Shown here one piece after another: positions 38,826 to 49,121 of a stretch of 64,000 nt of DNA. The stretch lies in assembly GCF_000336555.1 (NCBI RefSeq), contig NZ_KB375281.1, positions 873,803 to 937,802 of the forward strand, in the 5' to 3' direction. The position numbers and the translations under genes are program-made. Each line of letters opens with the position of its first letter. Within the stretch, counting starts at the first letter, position 1. A model generated the notes under the pieces. The model made no database searches, was not told the origin of the DNA, and saw nothing but the letters and a program-made list of their open reading frames with translations. Origin of the DNA: Afipia clevelandensis ATCC 49720. Lineage in GTDB: Bacteria > Pseudomonadota > Alphaproteobacteria > Rhizobiales > Xanthobacteraceae.

Positions 38826-39311
38826 ATGGCAGGAAGCGTCAATAAAGTCATTCTGGTCGGCAATCTCGGTGCCGACCCGGAAATCAAGCGGACACAGGAC
38901 GGCCGCCCGATCGCCAATCTGAGCGTTGCCACATCGGAGACGTGGCGCGACAGGAATACGGGCGAGCGGAAAGAGAAGACGGAGTGGCATCGCGTCGTGA
39001 TCTTCAGCGAAGGGCTCTGCAAGATCGCGGAGCAGTACCTGAAGAAGGGATCAAAAGTTTACCTCGAAGGGCAGTTGCAGACCCGCAAGTGGCAGGACAA
39101 GGACGGCAAGGATCGCTACTCGACCGAAGTGGTTCTTCAGAACTTCAATTCGACCTTGACCATGCTGGACGGCAAGAGCGGCGGCGGCAGTTCGTTCGGC
39201 GCGGATGAGGGCGGCGATTTCGGATCGTCCGGTCCGTCGCGCTCGGCGCCTCCGCGCCGCGTTGCGGCCGGCGGCGGTCGCGACGACATGAACGACGACA
39301 TCCCGTTCTGA
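38826..39311 (+). CDS. ssb: single-stranded DNA-binding protein
   Basis: OB-fold protein of 161 residues that coats single-stranded DNA in replication and repair. The N-terminal domain ([21 protein letters not shown] ... LTMLDG, about residues 1-115) is followed by a Gly/Ser-rich linker. The acidic tip DDMNDDIPF recruits partner proteins. It is a full-length chromosomal copy. Confidence 0.97.
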   Translation: MAGSVNKVILVGNLGADPEIKRTQDGRPIANLSVATSETWRDRNTGERKEKTEWHRVVIFSEGLCKIAEQYLKKGSKVYLEGQLQTRKWQDKDGKDRYSTEVVLQNFNSTLTMLDGKSGGGSSFGADEGGDFGSSGPSRSAPPRRVAAGGGRDDMNDDIPF

Positions 39312-39432
39312 GCCATTAGAAGAGCCGTGAGAACACGCAGAGCCGTTATCATTGCCGCGGCTCTGCGTGAGATTGCCCGCGCCATTCACTTCTGTTGAAA
39401 TGAGACTTCAATCCGTTTTCGGAATGTGACCG

Positions 39433-39837
39433 ATGAGCCTGGCGCCGCTGCTCGATGCCTCACCGGTGATCCAGTTGCATGCGTTCGCGGCGCTGGGAGC
39501 TTTGGCGCTGGGACTAGTCCAGTTTGCGTCTCCGAAAGGGACCTTACCCCATCGTGCGACAGGGTGGGTCTGGGTCGCGCTGATGGCAACCGTCGCGATC
39601 AGTTCGTTCTGGATACACGGCCGTCAGATCAAGCTGGGGGCGCCCTGGAGTGCGATCCATCTGTTGTCGATCTTCAGCCTGATCATGCTTCCGCTCGGAC
39701 TCTGGTTTGCGCACCGGCATCGCGTGCGCGGTCACAGGATCACGATGATCTCGATTTTCACGGGTGGGCTCGTCATCGCCGGGCTGTTCACATTCGTCCC
39801 TGGCCGCATCATGAATGCGGTCGCTTTTGGACCGTAG
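39433..39837 (+). CDS. DUF2306-family membrane protein
   Basis: A 134-residue protein with four hydrophobic segments. Typical text is IQLHAFAALGALALGLVQF, HRATGWVWVALMATVAISSFWIH and RGHRITMISIFTGGLVIAGLFTFVPGR. The conserved His residues in QLHAF, PHRATG and GHR are shared with the family, whose role is unknown. It lies between ssb and gyrA. Confidence 0.83.
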   Translation: MSLAPLLDASPVIQLHAFAALGALALGLVQFASPKGTLPHRATGWVWVALMATVAISSFWIHGRQIKLGAPWSAIHLLSIFSLIMLPLGLWFAHRHRVRGHRITMISIFTGGLVIAGLFTFVPGRIMNAVAFGP

Positions 39838-39958
39838 CCTGGCGTCTGCGAAGCGTGGTTTTCCGCCTTCTGGAATCGTTGCTAGAATCCCGATTTTGCA
39901 CCGGTCTAAATCTTTGTAAAGACTAGTGAATTCGCGTCGATTTTGGCTGCAAATGCGG

Positions 39959-39988
39959 TTGGCGTTGCGGGGCGAATTCGCCTATATA
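39959..39988 (+). promoter_or_regulatory. putative gyrA promoter with palindromic spacer
   Basis: TTGGCG (39959) and TATATA (39983) are spaced 18 bases apart. The spacer contains the perfect 12-base palindrome GGCGAATTCGCC (39971-39982). The arrangement is about 30 bases upstream of the gyrA start and could bind a regulator or respond to supercoiling. Confidence 0.4.
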
Positions 39989-40019
39989 ACAACAGCATTT
40001 CGCACTCAGGATTCGCACG

Positions 40020-42740
40020 TTGACCGACCAAGAAGATCCGCCGTCCGGGCCGCCCGACGCGGCTGATATCCGTCCCGTTTCAATCACGGATGAGATGAAG
40101 CGCTCCTACCTCGATTACGCGATGAGCGTGATCGTGGCGCGAGCGCTGCCGGACGCGCGTGACGGTCTGAAACCCGTTCATCGCCGCATTCTCTATGCGA
40201 TGTACGAGAACGGTTTCGAGTGGAACAAACCTTACCGCAAGTCGGCGCGAACCGTCGGCGACGTCATCGGTAAATACCATCCGCACGGCGACCAGTCGGT
40301 CTATGACGCGATGGTGCGTATGGCGCAGGACTTCTCCATGCGCGTGCCGCTGATCGACGGACAGGGCAACTTCGGCTCCGTTGACGGCGATATGGCCGCG
40401 GCGATGCGCTACACCGAAGCGCGTCTGCAAAAGGTCGCGCATTCGCTGCTTGATGACATCGACAAGGATACCGTCGATTTTCAGCCGAACTACGACAGTT
40501 CCGAGCGCGAGCCGCGCGTTCTGCCGGCCAAATTTCCGAACCTTCTCGTCAATGGCGCCGGCGGCATCGCCGTCGGCATGGCTACGAACATTCCGCCGCA
40601 CAATCTCGGCGAAGTGATTGATGCCTGCATTGCGTTGATCAACGATCCGGCGCTTGGGATCGACGATCTGATCAACATCGTTCCGGGACCTGATTTCCCG
40701 ACCGGCGGCATTATTCTCGGCCGCCAGGGCATTCGCGCAGCGTACCATCTGGGGCGCGGCTCCATCGTGATGCGCGGCAAGGTCGAGATCGAGGACATCC
40801 GCAAGGACCGTCAGGCGATTGTGGTCTCGGAAATCCCGTATCAGGTGAACAAGGCGGGCATGGTCGAGCGCATCGCCGAACTGGTGCGCGAAAAGAAGAT
40901 CGAGGGCATCGCCGATCTGCGCGACGAGTCCGACCGCGACGGTTATCGCGTCGTCGTCGAGTTGAAGCGCGATGTCGTGCCCGAGGTGGTGCTGAACCAG
41001 CTCTACAAGTTCACCCCGCTGCAGACCAATTTCGGGGCCAACATGGTGGCTCTCGACGGCGGCCGCCCGCAGGTCATGAACCTGAAGGACCTGCTGACCG
41101 TCTTTATCGCGTTCCGCGAGAGCGTGGTCTCCCGGCGGACCAAGTTCCTGCTCGGCAAGGCGCGTGACCGCGCCCACATTTTGGTTGGCCTTGCCATTGC
41201 GGTCGCAAATATCGACGAGGTGATCCGCGTTATCCGGACGTCGCCGGACCCGAATACGGCGCGAGAAACCCTGATGTCGCGTGACTGGCCCGCCAAGGAT
41301 ATGGCGGCCATGATCACGCTGATCGACGATCCGCGTCATCGGGTCTCCGAGGACGGCACTGCGCGGCTGTCGCTGGAACAGGCCAGGGCGATCCTCGATC
41401 TGCGCCTGCAGCGCCTGACGGCGCTGGGCCGCGAGGAAATTTCCGAGGAACTGAACAAGCTCGCGACCGAGATTGCGGACTATCTCGATATCCTGCGCTC
41501 GCGCGCACGTATTCAAAGCATCATCAAGGACGAACTCACCGCCGTGAAGGATGAGTTCGCCACGCCACGCCGGACGGTGATCATTGATCAGGAAGGCGAG
41601 GTCGAGGACGAGGACCTGATCCAGCGCGAGGACATGGTCGTGACCGTCTCCCACGCCGGCTATGTCAAGCGTGTGCCGCTGTCGACCTACCGTGCGCAGA
41701 AGCGCGGCGGCAAGGGCCGTTCGGGCATGCAGACTCGCGATGAGGACTTTGTCAGCCGTCTGTTTATCGCCTCGACGCACACGCCGGTGCTGTTCTTCTC
41801 ATCGCGTGGTCAGGTCTATAAGGAGAAGGTCTGGCGCCTGCCGATGGCGGCTCCGAACTCGCGCGGCAAGGCGCTGATCAACATCCTGCCGCTGGAGCAG
41901 GGCGAACGCATCACCACCATCATGCCGCTGCCGGAAGACGAATCCTCGTGGGGCAATCTCGATGTGATGTTCGCCACCACAGGCGGCAATGTCCGGCGCA
42001 ACAAGCTCTCTGACTTCGTCGACGTGCGCCGGTCGGGCATCATCGCCATGAAACTCGATGAGGGCGAGGCCATCGTCGATGTGCAGATCGCCACCGAGAA
42101 TGACGACGTGTTGCTGACCGCCGCAGGCGGACAGTGTATCCGCTTCCCCGTCACCGACGTGCGTGTGTTCAGCGGACGCACCTCGATGGGCGTTCGCGGC
42201 ATTGCGCTTGCCGAGGGCGACAAGCTGATCTCACTCACCATCCTCCGCCATCTCGAAGCGTCATCCGATGAGCGTGCTGCTTATCTGAAGATGCGCCGCG
42301 CGGTTGCGGGTGAAGCGGCGGCTGAGGAGAATAGCGAGACCGATGCTGAAGAGTCGTCAGCGGCCGTACAATTGAGCCAGGATCGCTACGCGCAGATGTC
42401 GGCAGCCGAACAGTTCGTGCTGACCATCAGCGAGAACGGTTACGGCAAGCGCTCCTCGTCGTTCGAGTATCGCACCACCGGACGCGGCGGCAAGGGCATC
42501 GTCGCGATGTCCGTCAACAACCGTAATGGCAAGCTGGTGGCGTCATTCCCCGTCGAGGACAGCGACCAGATCATGCTGGTGACCGATAAGGGACAGTTGA
42601 TCCGCTGCCCGGTCGAAGGCATTCGCGTTGCAGGCCGCTCGACGCAGGGCGTGATTGTGTTCGACACGGCGGAAGACGAGCATGTCGTTTCCGTCGAGCA
42701 CATCCCGGAAGACGAATCGGACAATGGCAACGGCGGTTAA
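40020..42740 (+). CDS. gyrA: DNA gyrase subunit A
   Basis: Breakage-reunion subunit of gyrase, introducing negative supercoils with GyrB. It has 906 residues. The catalytic Tyr131 is in [10 protein letters not shown]. The quinolone-determining region reads [14 protein letters not shown], with Gln92 at the E. coli Ser83 position and Asp96 at Asp87. The GyrA box is visible as [10 protein letters not shown]. An acidic linker (about 760-790) interrupts the C-terminal pinwheel. The TTG start at 40020 has AGGA upstream. It is convergent with kup, 10 bases apart. Confidence 0.98.
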   Translation: MTDQEDPPSGPPDAADIRPVSITDEMKRSYLDYAMSVIVARALPDARDGLKPVHRRILYAMYENGFEWNKPYRKSARTVGDVIGKYHPHGDQSVYDAMVRMAQDFSMRVPLIDGQGNFGSVDGDMAAAMRYTEARLQKVAHSLLDDIDKDTVDFQPNYDSSEREPRVLPAKFPNLLVNGAGGIAVGMATNIPPHNLGEVIDACIALINDPALGIDDLINIVPGPDFPTGGIILGRQGIRAAYHLGRGSIVMRGKVEIEDIRKDRQAIVVSEIPYQVNKAGMVERIAELVREKKIEGIADLRDESDRDGYRVVVELKRDVVPEVVLNQLYKFTPLQTNFGANMVALDGGRPQVMNLKDLLTVFIAFRESVVSRRTKFLLGKARDRAHILVGLAIAVANIDEVIRVIRTSPDPNTARETLMSRDWPAKDMAAMITLIDDPRHRVSEDGTARLSLEQARAILDLRLQRLTALGREEISEELNKLATEIADYLDILRSRARIQSIIKDELTAVKDEFATPRRTVIIDQEGEVEDEDLIQREDMVVTVSHAGYVKRVPLSTYRAQKRGGKGRSGMQTRDEDFVSRLFIASTHTPVLFFSSRGQVYKEKVWRLPMAAPNSRGKALINILPLEQGERITTIMPLPEDESSWGNLDVMFATTGGNVRRNKLSDFVDVRRSGIIAMKLDEGEAIVDVQIATENDDVLLTAAGGQCIRFPVTDVRVFSGRTSMGVRGIALAEGDKLISLTILRHLEASSDERAAYLKMRRAVAGEAAAEENSETDAEESSAAVQLSQDRYAQMSAAEQFVLTISENGYGKRSSSFEYRTTGRGGKGIVAMSVNNRNGKLVASFPVEDSDQIMLVTDKGQLIRCPVEGIRVAGRSTQGVIVFDTAEDEHVVSVEHIPEDESDNGNGG

Positions 42741-42750
42741 GACCGCCGCG

Positions 42751-44664
42751 CTAGATTTCGATCTCGGTCCCGAACTCGACGACCTGCTTGGTCGGAACGC
42801 CGAAGAACGCCGCCGTGCGCTCGGCGTTTCGCTGCAGGAAGGCGAACACTGTCTCGCGCCACACCGCCATGCCTTCGACCTTTTCGGTGGGGACGATGGT
42901 TTCCCGGCCGATGAAGTAGCTGACATCGGCAAGGTCAATGCCGGTCAGTTTTCCCTGCGCGCATGCAAGTTCGAGTCCCTCGGAAATCGTCGGGTACTGC
43001 ATGAAACCGAAATGAAGGATGACGCGCGAAACACCGTGGACGACATCGGTGATCACCACGCGATCCCCGTCGTCGACACGGGGAATTTCGTCGATCACGA
43101 CCGTCACCAGCAGAACACGTTCGTGCAGCATGTGGTTATGCCGGACGAATTGGGTTAGTGCGAGGGGCACACCGTTCGGGGATGACGCGAGAAACGCCGC
43201 TGTCCCGGGCAATCGTGTTACGCATTGCCCTACGATGGTTTCGATCAGTTCCTCTTCCGGCTGACGCAGTCTTCCACGGGCCTTTTCGACAAGACGCACG
43301 CCGCTTCGCCATGTGAGCATCAAGAACGCGATGAAGCCTGCGAGCAGCAGCGGAAACCAGCCGCCCTCAAGAAACTTGGTCGAGTTTGCCGCGAAGAAGA
43401 TGCAGTCGATGACGAAGAAGAGGCCATTGACGGCGATGACCAGCAGCGGCGGAAAGCCCCACTGGATGGCCACGAGCGCCGCTAGCAGCGTTGTGATGGC
43501 CATGAGCAGCGAGACGGCAATGCCATAGGCGCCGGCCAGTGCGTCCGACGTGCCGAAACCGATCACCGCGCAGAGCGTCGCGGCGGCCAGCATCCAGTTC
43601 ACCAGCGGCACGTAGATCTGCCCCATCTCATGACTGGCGGTGTGCCTGATATGCATGCGCGGCAGGAATCCGAGCTGGATGGATTGCTGGGTCAGGGAGA
43701 ACACGCCGGTGATGATGGCCTGCGATGCGATCACCGCGGCGATCGTTGCGAACGCAACCAGGGGATAGTGCGCCCAGTCAGGTGCGAGTTGATAAAAGGG
43801 GTTCTCGATTGCGGCGGGATCGCTGACCAGCAACGCAGCCTGTCCGAAGTAGTTCAGAACCAGCGCAGGCAATGCGACGGCAAACCATGCCAGCCGGATC
43901 GGAAAGCGGCCGAAATGTCCCATGTCCGCATACATGGCTTCGCCGCCGGTCACGGCGAGGAATGCTGCGCCAAGAATGGCGAAGGAGATGTGGAAGTTCT
44001 GGCTGAGAAGGAAGCTGACCGCATAGGTGGGGCTGAGAGCCGCCAGCACGCTCGGATTCTTCACGATGCCATGTATTCCGAGCAGCGCGAGCGTGAGAAA
44101 CCAGACCAGCATGAACGGCCCGAAGATTCCACCGATGAATCCGGTGCCCTTGCGTTGCATCAGGAAGACGCAAATCAGAATGACCACTGTAATCGGAACG
44201 ACAGCAGGCGCGAGTGAGGGCGCATCGACTTTCAATCCCTCAACCGCGCTGAGGACGGAGATCGCGGGCGTAATCGCGCCGTCGCCGTAGAGCAAAGCCG
44301 CGCCGATCAGGCCGACCACGAGCAGTTGCGCGCGCCAGGTGCCGGGAGCGGCATTGCGTGCTGACAGCAATGCGAGGAGTGCGACAATGCCACCTTCGCC
44401 GCGATTGTCCGCACGCATGATCAGCAGCGCGTACTTGAACGAAATGATCAGAACGAGCGCCCAGAGGATCAGCGAAACCACACCGAGGATCGCTTCGTTG
44501 GTGAGGGCGCCGCCACCGTGGTGGGTTGCAGCCTTGGCGGCTTCCTTGAGGGCGTAGAGGGGACTGGTCCCGATGTCTCCGTAGACGACACCGAGGGCGC
44601 CAACAGTCGCGGAAACAGGAAGCCCGAAGTTGCGGCCCCCAGATGCAGCATGAACGGTGGTCAC
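42751..44664 (-). CDS. kup: low-affinity potassium transporter Kup
   Basis: KUP/HAK/KT-family K+ uptake permease of 637 residues with about twelve membrane segments. The N-terminal signature GALGVVYGDIGTSPLYALKEA and GDGAITPAISVLSAVEGLKV are diagnostic. A cytoplasmic C-terminal domain follows from about residue 480. It is transcribed toward gyrA; no regulatory kdp-type genes are near. Confidence 0.96.
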   Translation of the reverse strand: MTTVHAASGGRNFGLPVSATVGALGVVYGDIGTSPLYALKEAAKAATHHGGGALTNEAILGVVSLILWALVLIISFKYALLIMRADNRGEGGIVALLALLSARNAAPGTWRAQLLVVGLIGAALLYGDGAITPAISVLSAVEGLKVDAPSLAPAVVPITVVILICVFLMQRKGTGFIGGIFGPFMLVWFLTLALLGIHGIVKNPSVLAALSPTYAVSFLLSQNFHISFAILGAAFLAVTGGEAMYADMGHFGRFPIRLAWFAVALPALVLNYFGQAALLVSDPAAIENPFYQLAPDWAHYPLVAFATIAAVIASQAIITGVFSLTQQSIQLGFLPRMHIRHTASHEMGQIYVPLVNWMLAAATLCAVIGFGTSDALAGAYGIAVSLLMAITTLLAALVAIQWGFPPLLVIAVNGLFFVIDCIFFAANSTKFLEGGWFPLLLAGFIAFLMLTWRSGVRLVEKARGRLRQPEEELIETIVGQCVTRLPGTAAFLASSPNGVPLALTQFVRHNHMLHERVLLVTVVIDEIPRVDDGDRVVITDVVHGVSRVILHFGFMQYPTISEGLELACAQGKLTGIDLADVSYFIGRETIVPTEKVEGMAVWRETVFAFLQRNAERTAAFFGVPTKQVVEFGTEIEI

Positions 44665-44810
44665 GAACGCCCCCTGTAGCCTGAACGCGCGTCCACTCAG
44701 TGGCGCTGGCTGTAGTCTGCTACCGGAGGTTGGAAATTACTATGCCGGGATTTGAAATTATTCGACGGCTTCAGCCTTGACGTCCGCAGGTCTGCAGCAG
44801 AGGAGCTTTT

Positions 44811-45065
44811 CTAGCCGCGGTCGGTTGAAACACGGCGCACGGGCTGAATGCCGAGCCTGGAGTTTGTGCGACGCAAGCACACCTCGTCGATATTGGGCCA
44901 GTTCTGAGTCGCGCAGGAGGGACTTGTCGCCGCGATCGGCAGGCGGTCGGCTTTTGCGAGCGCCTTCGGCATGTTTGCCGTGGCGGACGGCGCGAAGCTG
45001 GGAAAAAACGTTATCGCGGTTGCTACGAATGTCGCAATCGCCGCCGCTGCCAGTGCCCTGATCAT
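44811..45065 (-). CDS. small secreted protein with two conserved cysteines
   Basis: An 84-residue protein with a clear signal peptide (MIRALAAAAIATFVATAITFF). The short mature part has CATQNWPNIDEVCLRR, a Cys pair flanking a WP motif that I associate with small exported proteins of this bacterial family. Function unknown; the Cys may form a disulfide. The start at 45065 has AAGGGA upstream. It lies between kup and coaD. Confidence 0.72.
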   Translation of the reverse strand: MIRALAAAAIATFVATAITFFPSFAPSATANMPKALAKADRLPIAATSPSCATQNWPNIDEVCLRRTNSRLGIQPVRRVSTDRG

Positions 45066-45217
45066 GGTCCGCGTCCCTTGCTGCAGCCGCCGTGGCTGAC
45101 TGCAGGGATGACGCGCGGAGACGGGGAAAAGTTCACGCGTCCTTCAAGAAATAAACCTCACAAGGAAGCGGAACCGGTCCAGCTTGCGGCGGTCGCCGGG
45201 CCGGGTTAGGAGGATGC

Positions 45218-45718
45218 ATGTCCCGCATCGCGCTCTATCCCGGGTCGTTCGACCCCGTCACCAATGGTCATCTGGATGTGGTCCGTCAGGCTTGCAGCCT
45301 GGTCGACCGGCTGGTCGTGGCCATCGGCATTCATCCTGGCAAAGCTCCGCTATTTCCGGTCGATGAGCGGCAGGAGATGATCCGCGAGGTGTTCGCGCCG
45401 ATCGCCGCCAGCGCCAAATGCGAGATTGATTGTGTGACGTTCAGCGACCTGACCGTAACGGCTGCCCAGAGGGCGGGGGCGACGATCCTGATCCGCGGCC
45501 TGCGTGACGGCACCGATCTGGACTATGAGATGCAGATCGCCGGCATGAATCAGACCCTGATGCCGGAAATCCGCACCGTCTTCCTGCCGGCTTCCGCCAC
45601 CGTCCGCCCGATCACCGCCACACTGGTGCGTCAGATCGCTGGTATGGGTGGAGACGTTTCGCATTTCGTGCCCAAGGCGGTCGCCGCGCGCCTGAAGACC
45701 AAATTTGCCGGCAAATAA
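45218..45718 (+). CDS. coaD: phosphopantetheine adenylyltransferase
   Basis: Fourth step of coenzyme A synthesis, joining ATP and 4'-phosphopantetheine. It has 166 residues, with the nucleotidyltransferase T/HxGH motif as TNGH (15-18) in [17 protein letters not shown] and the second site [17 protein letters not shown] near the C-terminus. The start at 45218 has AGGAGG upstream. It heads a plus-strand run with two cyclophilin genes. Confidence 0.97.
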   Translation: MSRIALYPGSFDPVTNGHLDVVRQACSLVDRLVVAIGIHPGKAPLFPVDERQEMIREVFAPIAASAKCEIDCVTFSDLTVTAAQRAGATILIRGLRDGTDLDYEMQIAGMNQTLMPEIRTVFLPASATVRPITATLVRQIAGMGGDVSHFVPKAVAARLKTKFAGK

Positions 45719-45740
45719 CCTTCTCTGATCCGGAGTTCTC

Positions 45741-46283
45741 ATGATCCGCATTCTTGCCGTTCTCGCGGCCTTTGTTTTTGCGACGCCCGCTTTTTCGCAG
45801 GCTCTTCCGGCCGGGCTGGACAAGGCCAACGCGATTGTCATCGACACCACCAAGGGACGGGTAATCGTCAAGCTGCGTCCCGATCTCGCTCCGAAACACG
45901 CCGAACGCATCAAGCAACTCGCCCGCGACGGCTATTACAACAATGTGCCCTTCCATCGCGTGATCGAGGGCTTCATGGCCCAGACCGGCGACGGCCAGCG
46001 CTTCAACGGCACCGGTGGATCGAAGTATCCGAACCTTCCCGCGGAATTCTCCAATGTTCCGTTCAAGCGCGGCATCGTCGGCATGGCGCGCGCGGGCGAC
46101 CCGAATTCGGCCAATTCGCAGTTCTTCATCATGTTCGCTGACGGCAGCTTCCTGAACGGCAAGTACACCGTGGTCGGCGAGGTGGTGTCCGGCATGGATG
46201 TCGTGGACAAGATCAAGCGCGGCGAGCCGGTTCAGGATCCCGACAAGATGGTGAAGGTGCAGGTCGCCTCCGACATCAAGTAA
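45741..46283 (+). CDS. periplasmic cyclophilin-type peptidyl-prolyl isomerase
   Basis: Secreted PPIase of 180 residues. The signal peptide MIRILAVLAAFVFATPAFSQA is followed by a compact cyclophilin domain with [33 protein letters not shown] and VVGEVVSGMDVVDKI. It acts in periplasmic protein folding. A cytoplasmic paralogue follows 56 bases downstream, a tandem pair common in Rhizobiales. Confidence 0.93.
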   Translation: MIRILAVLAAFVFATPAFSQALPAGLDKANAIVIDTTKGRVIVKLRPDLAPKHAERIKQLARDGYYNNVPFHRVIEGFMAQTGDGQRFNGTGGSKYPNLPAEFSNVPFKRGIVGMARAGDPNSANSQFFIMFADGSFLNGKYTVVGEVVSGMDVVDKIKRGEPVQDPDKMVKVQVASDIK

Positions 46284-46339
46284 CACGAGTCAGGCAGCCC
46301 GCAGTGATGACGGGTGCCTCAATCTGCAAAGGAAACATC

Positions 46340-46807
46340 ATGGCAGACGCTGAAAACACCCTGATCCTCGAAACCACGCAGGGTCCGGTGACCATTGAAA
46401 TGCGCCCCGACCTTGCTCCGGGCCATGTCGAGCACATCAAGAAGCTGGTGCGCGAAGGCTTCTATGACGGCATCGTCTTTCATCGCGTGATCGAGGGCTT
46501 CATGGCCCAGACCGGCTGCCCGAACGGCACCGGGACCGGTGGCTCGAAATATCCGAACCTCAAGGCCGAGTTCAACGCAGAGCCGCATGTGCGCGGCACC
46601 GCGTCCATGGCGCGCGCCGCCAATCCCGATTCCGCCAATTCGCAGTTCTTCATCTGCTTCGACGATGCACGCTTCCTCGACAAGCAGTACACCGTCTGGG
46701 GCAAGGTGACCTCCGGCATGGAGAACGTGGACAAGATCAAGCGCGGCGAGCCGGTTCAGAATCCCGACAAGATCGTCAAGGCGCATATGGCGTCCGACGC
46801 GGCCTGA
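46340..46807 (+). CDS. ppiB: cytoplasmic cyclophilin-type peptidyl-prolyl isomerase
   Basis: PPIase of 155 residues without a signal peptide. Catalytic text is [27 protein letters not shown] and [19 protein letters not shown]. The start at 46340 has AAAGGA upstream; an in-frame ATG at 46304 lacks one. It is highly similar to the preceding exported isomerase, so the pair arose by duplication with or without a leader. Confidence 0.94.
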   Translation: MADAENTLILETTQGPVTIEMRPDLAPGHVEHIKKLVREGFYDGIVFHRVIEGFMAQTGCPNGTGTGGSKYPNLKAEFNAEPHVRGTASMARAANPDSANSQFFICFDDARFLDKQYTVWGKVTSGMENVDKIKRGEPVQNPDKIVKAHMASDAA

Positions 46808-46835
46808 TCCTCGCCGTAAACCGGCTTTGCGAATG

Positions 46836-46862
46836 GATGGCCGGGCGTATGTCCCGGCCATC
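46836..46862. repeat. short palindrome of the GGCCGGG family
   Basis: GATGGCCGGG-CGTATGT-CCCGGCCATC lies between the cyclophilin gene and queA. It shares its ATGGCCGGG / CCCGGCCAT core with the larger repeat at 25601-25688. Confidence 0.65.
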
Positions 46863-46877
46863 GACATTTTGAGCATC

Positions 46878-47954
46878 ATGCGTACAGATTTATTCGATTT
46901 CGAGCTTCCGGAAGCCAACATCGCGCTGCGACCCGTCAGCCCGCGCGACGCGGCGCGCATGCTTGTCGTGAAGCCGGACCAACCGCTGATCGACGCCATT
47001 GTTTCGGATCTGCCGCGCTTCCTGCAGCCCGGTGACCAGCTTGTTGTCAACGACACAAAGGTAATTCCGGCGCAACTGACCGGCCGCCGGATTGGCCGCG
47101 AAACCGAGCCTAAAATCGAAGCGACCCTGATCAAGCGTTTTGATGGTTCGCGATGGCAGGCGCTGGTCAAACCCGCCAAGAAACTTGCTCAGGGTGATGT
47201 CATCCGCTTCGGCAACGAGGGCCGGGTGTGTCTGCTCGGAAACCTCGATGCGCAGGTCGAGCACAAGGGCGAGAACGGCGAGGTGACGCTCTCGTTTTCG
47301 TTTCACGGCCCCATTCTGGATCAGGCCATCGCCGATGTCGGCGCGCCGCCGCTCCCGCCTTATATCGCCTCGCGCCGGACGCCGGACGAGCGCGACAATG
47401 CCGACTACCAGACCATGTTTGCGGTCAGCGAGGGCGCTGTCGCGGCGCCGACCGCGGGGCTGCATTTCACCCCGGGCCTTGAAGCCGCCTTGCGCGCGCG
47501 CGGCGTCGGCCTGCATCGGGTGACGCTCCATGTCGGTGCAGGGACGTTCCTTCCGGTCAAGGCCGACGATACGGCAGAACACAAGATGCATGCCGAGTGG
47601 GGCACGGTGTCCGTTGAGACCGCCGCTGCGTTGAATGAGGCCCGCGCCAAGGGTGGCCGGATTGTCGCGGTCGGAACCACCTCACTGCGGTTGCTCGAAA
47701 GCGCCGCGGCGGATGACGGCACCATCAAGCCGTTCACCGCGGAAACTGCCATCTTCATAACCCCCGGCTACCGGTTCAAGGCGGTGGACGTGCTGATGAC
47801 CAATTTCCACCTGCCGCGCTCGACCCTGTTCATGCTGGTCTCGGCCTTCAGCGGGCTGGAGACCATGCAGCAGGCCTATGCCCACGCCATCGGAAGCGGC
47901 TATCGCTTCTACTCGTATGGCGACGCATCGCTGTTGTTTCGCCGGTCAACCTGA
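46878..47954 (+). CDS. queA: tRNA preQ1(34) S-adenosylmethionine ribosyltransferase-isomerase
   Basis: Transfers and isomerises the ribosyl part of SAM onto preQ1 in tRNA, giving epoxyqueuosine. It has 358 residues, with the family N-terminus [19 protein letters not shown] and motifs [15 protein letters not shown] ([15 protein letters not shown]) and HxMHAEWG (EHKMHAEWG). The C-terminal [17 protein letters not shown] is also diagnostic. The start at 46878 is preferred over 46827 by homology. It is followed by tgt 16 bases later. Confidence 0.95.
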   Translation: MRTDLFDFELPEANIALRPVSPRDAARMLVVKPDQPLIDAIVSDLPRFLQPGDQLVVNDTKVIPAQLTGRRIGRETEPKIEATLIKRFDGSRWQALVKPAKKLAQGDVIRFGNEGRVCLLGNLDAQVEHKGENGEVTLSFSFHGPILDQAIADVGAPPLPPYIASRRTPDERDNADYQTMFAVSEGAVAAPTAGLHFTPGLEAALRARGVGLHRVTLHVGAGTFLPVKADDTAEHKMHAEWGTVSVETAAALNEARAKGGRIVAVGTTSLRLLESAAADDGTIKPFTAETAIFITPGYRFKAVDVLMTNFHLPRSTLFMLVSAFSGLETMQQAYAHAIGSGYRFYSYGDASLLFRRST

Positions 47955-47970
47955 CCCATAACGTCGCGCC

Positions 47971-49104
47971 ATGGCTGTTCCCAACCATTTCAAACTTCTC
48001 GGCCACGACGGCGAGGCGCGCACCGGCGTACTGACAACGCCGCACGGTGTCGTCCGCACGCCTGCGTTTATGCCGGTCGGCACCGCCGGCGCGATGAAGA
48101 GCATCCACTGGCGCGACATTCGTGAAACCGGCGCCGATATCGTGCTCGGCAACACCTATCACCTGATGCTGCGGCCCGGCGCCGAGCGCATTGCGTCGCT
48201 CGGAGGCTTACAGACATTCACCACCTGGAACGGACCGATGCTGACCGACTCCGGCGGCTTTCAGGTGATGTCGCTGGCGAAGCTGCGCAAGGTGACCGAG
48301 CACGCCGTGACCTTCAGTTCGCACATCGATGGAAGCAAGGTGGAATTGTCACCCGAGCGGGCCATCGAAGTGCAGCGGTTGCTCGGCTCAGATATCGCCA
48401 TGCAACTCGACGAATGCGTGCGGCTGCCGGCGGAGCGCGCCGATATCGAGCGCGCGATGCTGCTCTCGATCCGATGGGCGGAGCGCAGCAAGCGCGCCTT
48501 TGAGAGTGCCCCGGAAGGCTACATGCTGTTCGGCATCGTTCAGGGCGGGGACATCCCCGAGCTGCGGCGCGACAGCGCGCACAGGCTGATCGACATCGGT
48601 TTTCACGGCTACGCCGTCGGCGGTCTCGCGGTCGGTGAGCCGCAGGCCGTGATGCTGGCGATGATCGAGGAAGTCGCGCCATTGCTGCCGCAGGAGCGGC
48701 CACGCTACCTGATGGGCGTCGGCACCCCGGACGATATGCTGGAAGCCATCGCACGCGGCATCGACATGTTCGACTGCGTGATGCCGACGCGAAACGGGCG
48801 TCATGGCCATGTGTTCACCCGGCACGGAATCATCAATCTGCGCAACGCGCGTCATGCCGACGATCCGCGTCCACTGGATGAGGAGAGCCATTGGCGCGGC
48901 GCGCGGGACTATTCGCGCGCGTACCTGCACCATCTCGTAAAGTCCGAGGAGGCGTTGGGTGCGATGCTGTTGTCGGAAATCAACGTCGCCTATTATCAGA
49001 CGCTGATGAGCGGCGCCCGCGCAGCCATCGCCGCCGGAACCTTCGATAGCTACAGGGCATCAGTCCGCGACGGATGGGCGCGGGGCGACATCGCTCCGCG
49101 CTGA
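47971..49104 (+). CDS. tgt: tRNA-guanine transglycosylase lacking the usual Cys zinc ligands
   Basis: Exchanges guanine-34 for preQ1 in tRNAs with GUN anticodons. It has 377 residues, with the catalytic text MLTDSGGFQVMSL, YAVGGLAVGEPQ and FDCVMPTRNGRHG. In most bacterial enzymes the zinc site is CxCxxC followed by a distant His. Here the segment reads EESHWRGARDYSRAYLHHL (about residues 302-320), with no Cys at all, while the His is kept. All other motifs are intact, so a zinc-free variant is more likely than an inactive gene. It forms an operon with queA. Confidence 0.95.
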   Translation: MAVPNHFKLLGHDGEARTGVLTTPHGVVRTPAFMPVGTAGAMKSIHWRDIRETGADIVLGNTYHLMLRPGAERIASLGGLQTFTTWNGPMLTDSGGFQVMSLAKLRKVTEHAVTFSSHIDGSKVELSPERAIEVQRLLGSDIAMQLDECVRLPAERADIERAMLLSIRWAERSKRAFESAPEGYMLFGIVQGGDIPELRRDSAHRLIDIGFHGYAVGGLAVGEPQAVMLAMIEEVAPLLPQERPRYLMGVGTPDDMLEAIARGIDMFDCVMPTRNGRHGHVFTRHGIINLRNARHADDPRPLDEESHWRGARDYSRAYLHHLVKSEEALGAMLLSEINVAYYQTLMSGARAAIAAGTFDSYRASVRDGWARGDIAPR

Positions 49105-49121
49105 GTCTGAACCCTCGGTAG

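Noticed and set aside
38542-38826. 94-codon minus-strand frame between omp and ssb
   Set aside because: It ends over the ssb start region, has no ribosome-binding site and no recognisable product.
40080-41780. Long minus-strand open frame opposite gyrA
   Set aside because: Antisense shadow of gyrA; Arg/His/Asp-rich composition typical of reverse-frame artefacts.
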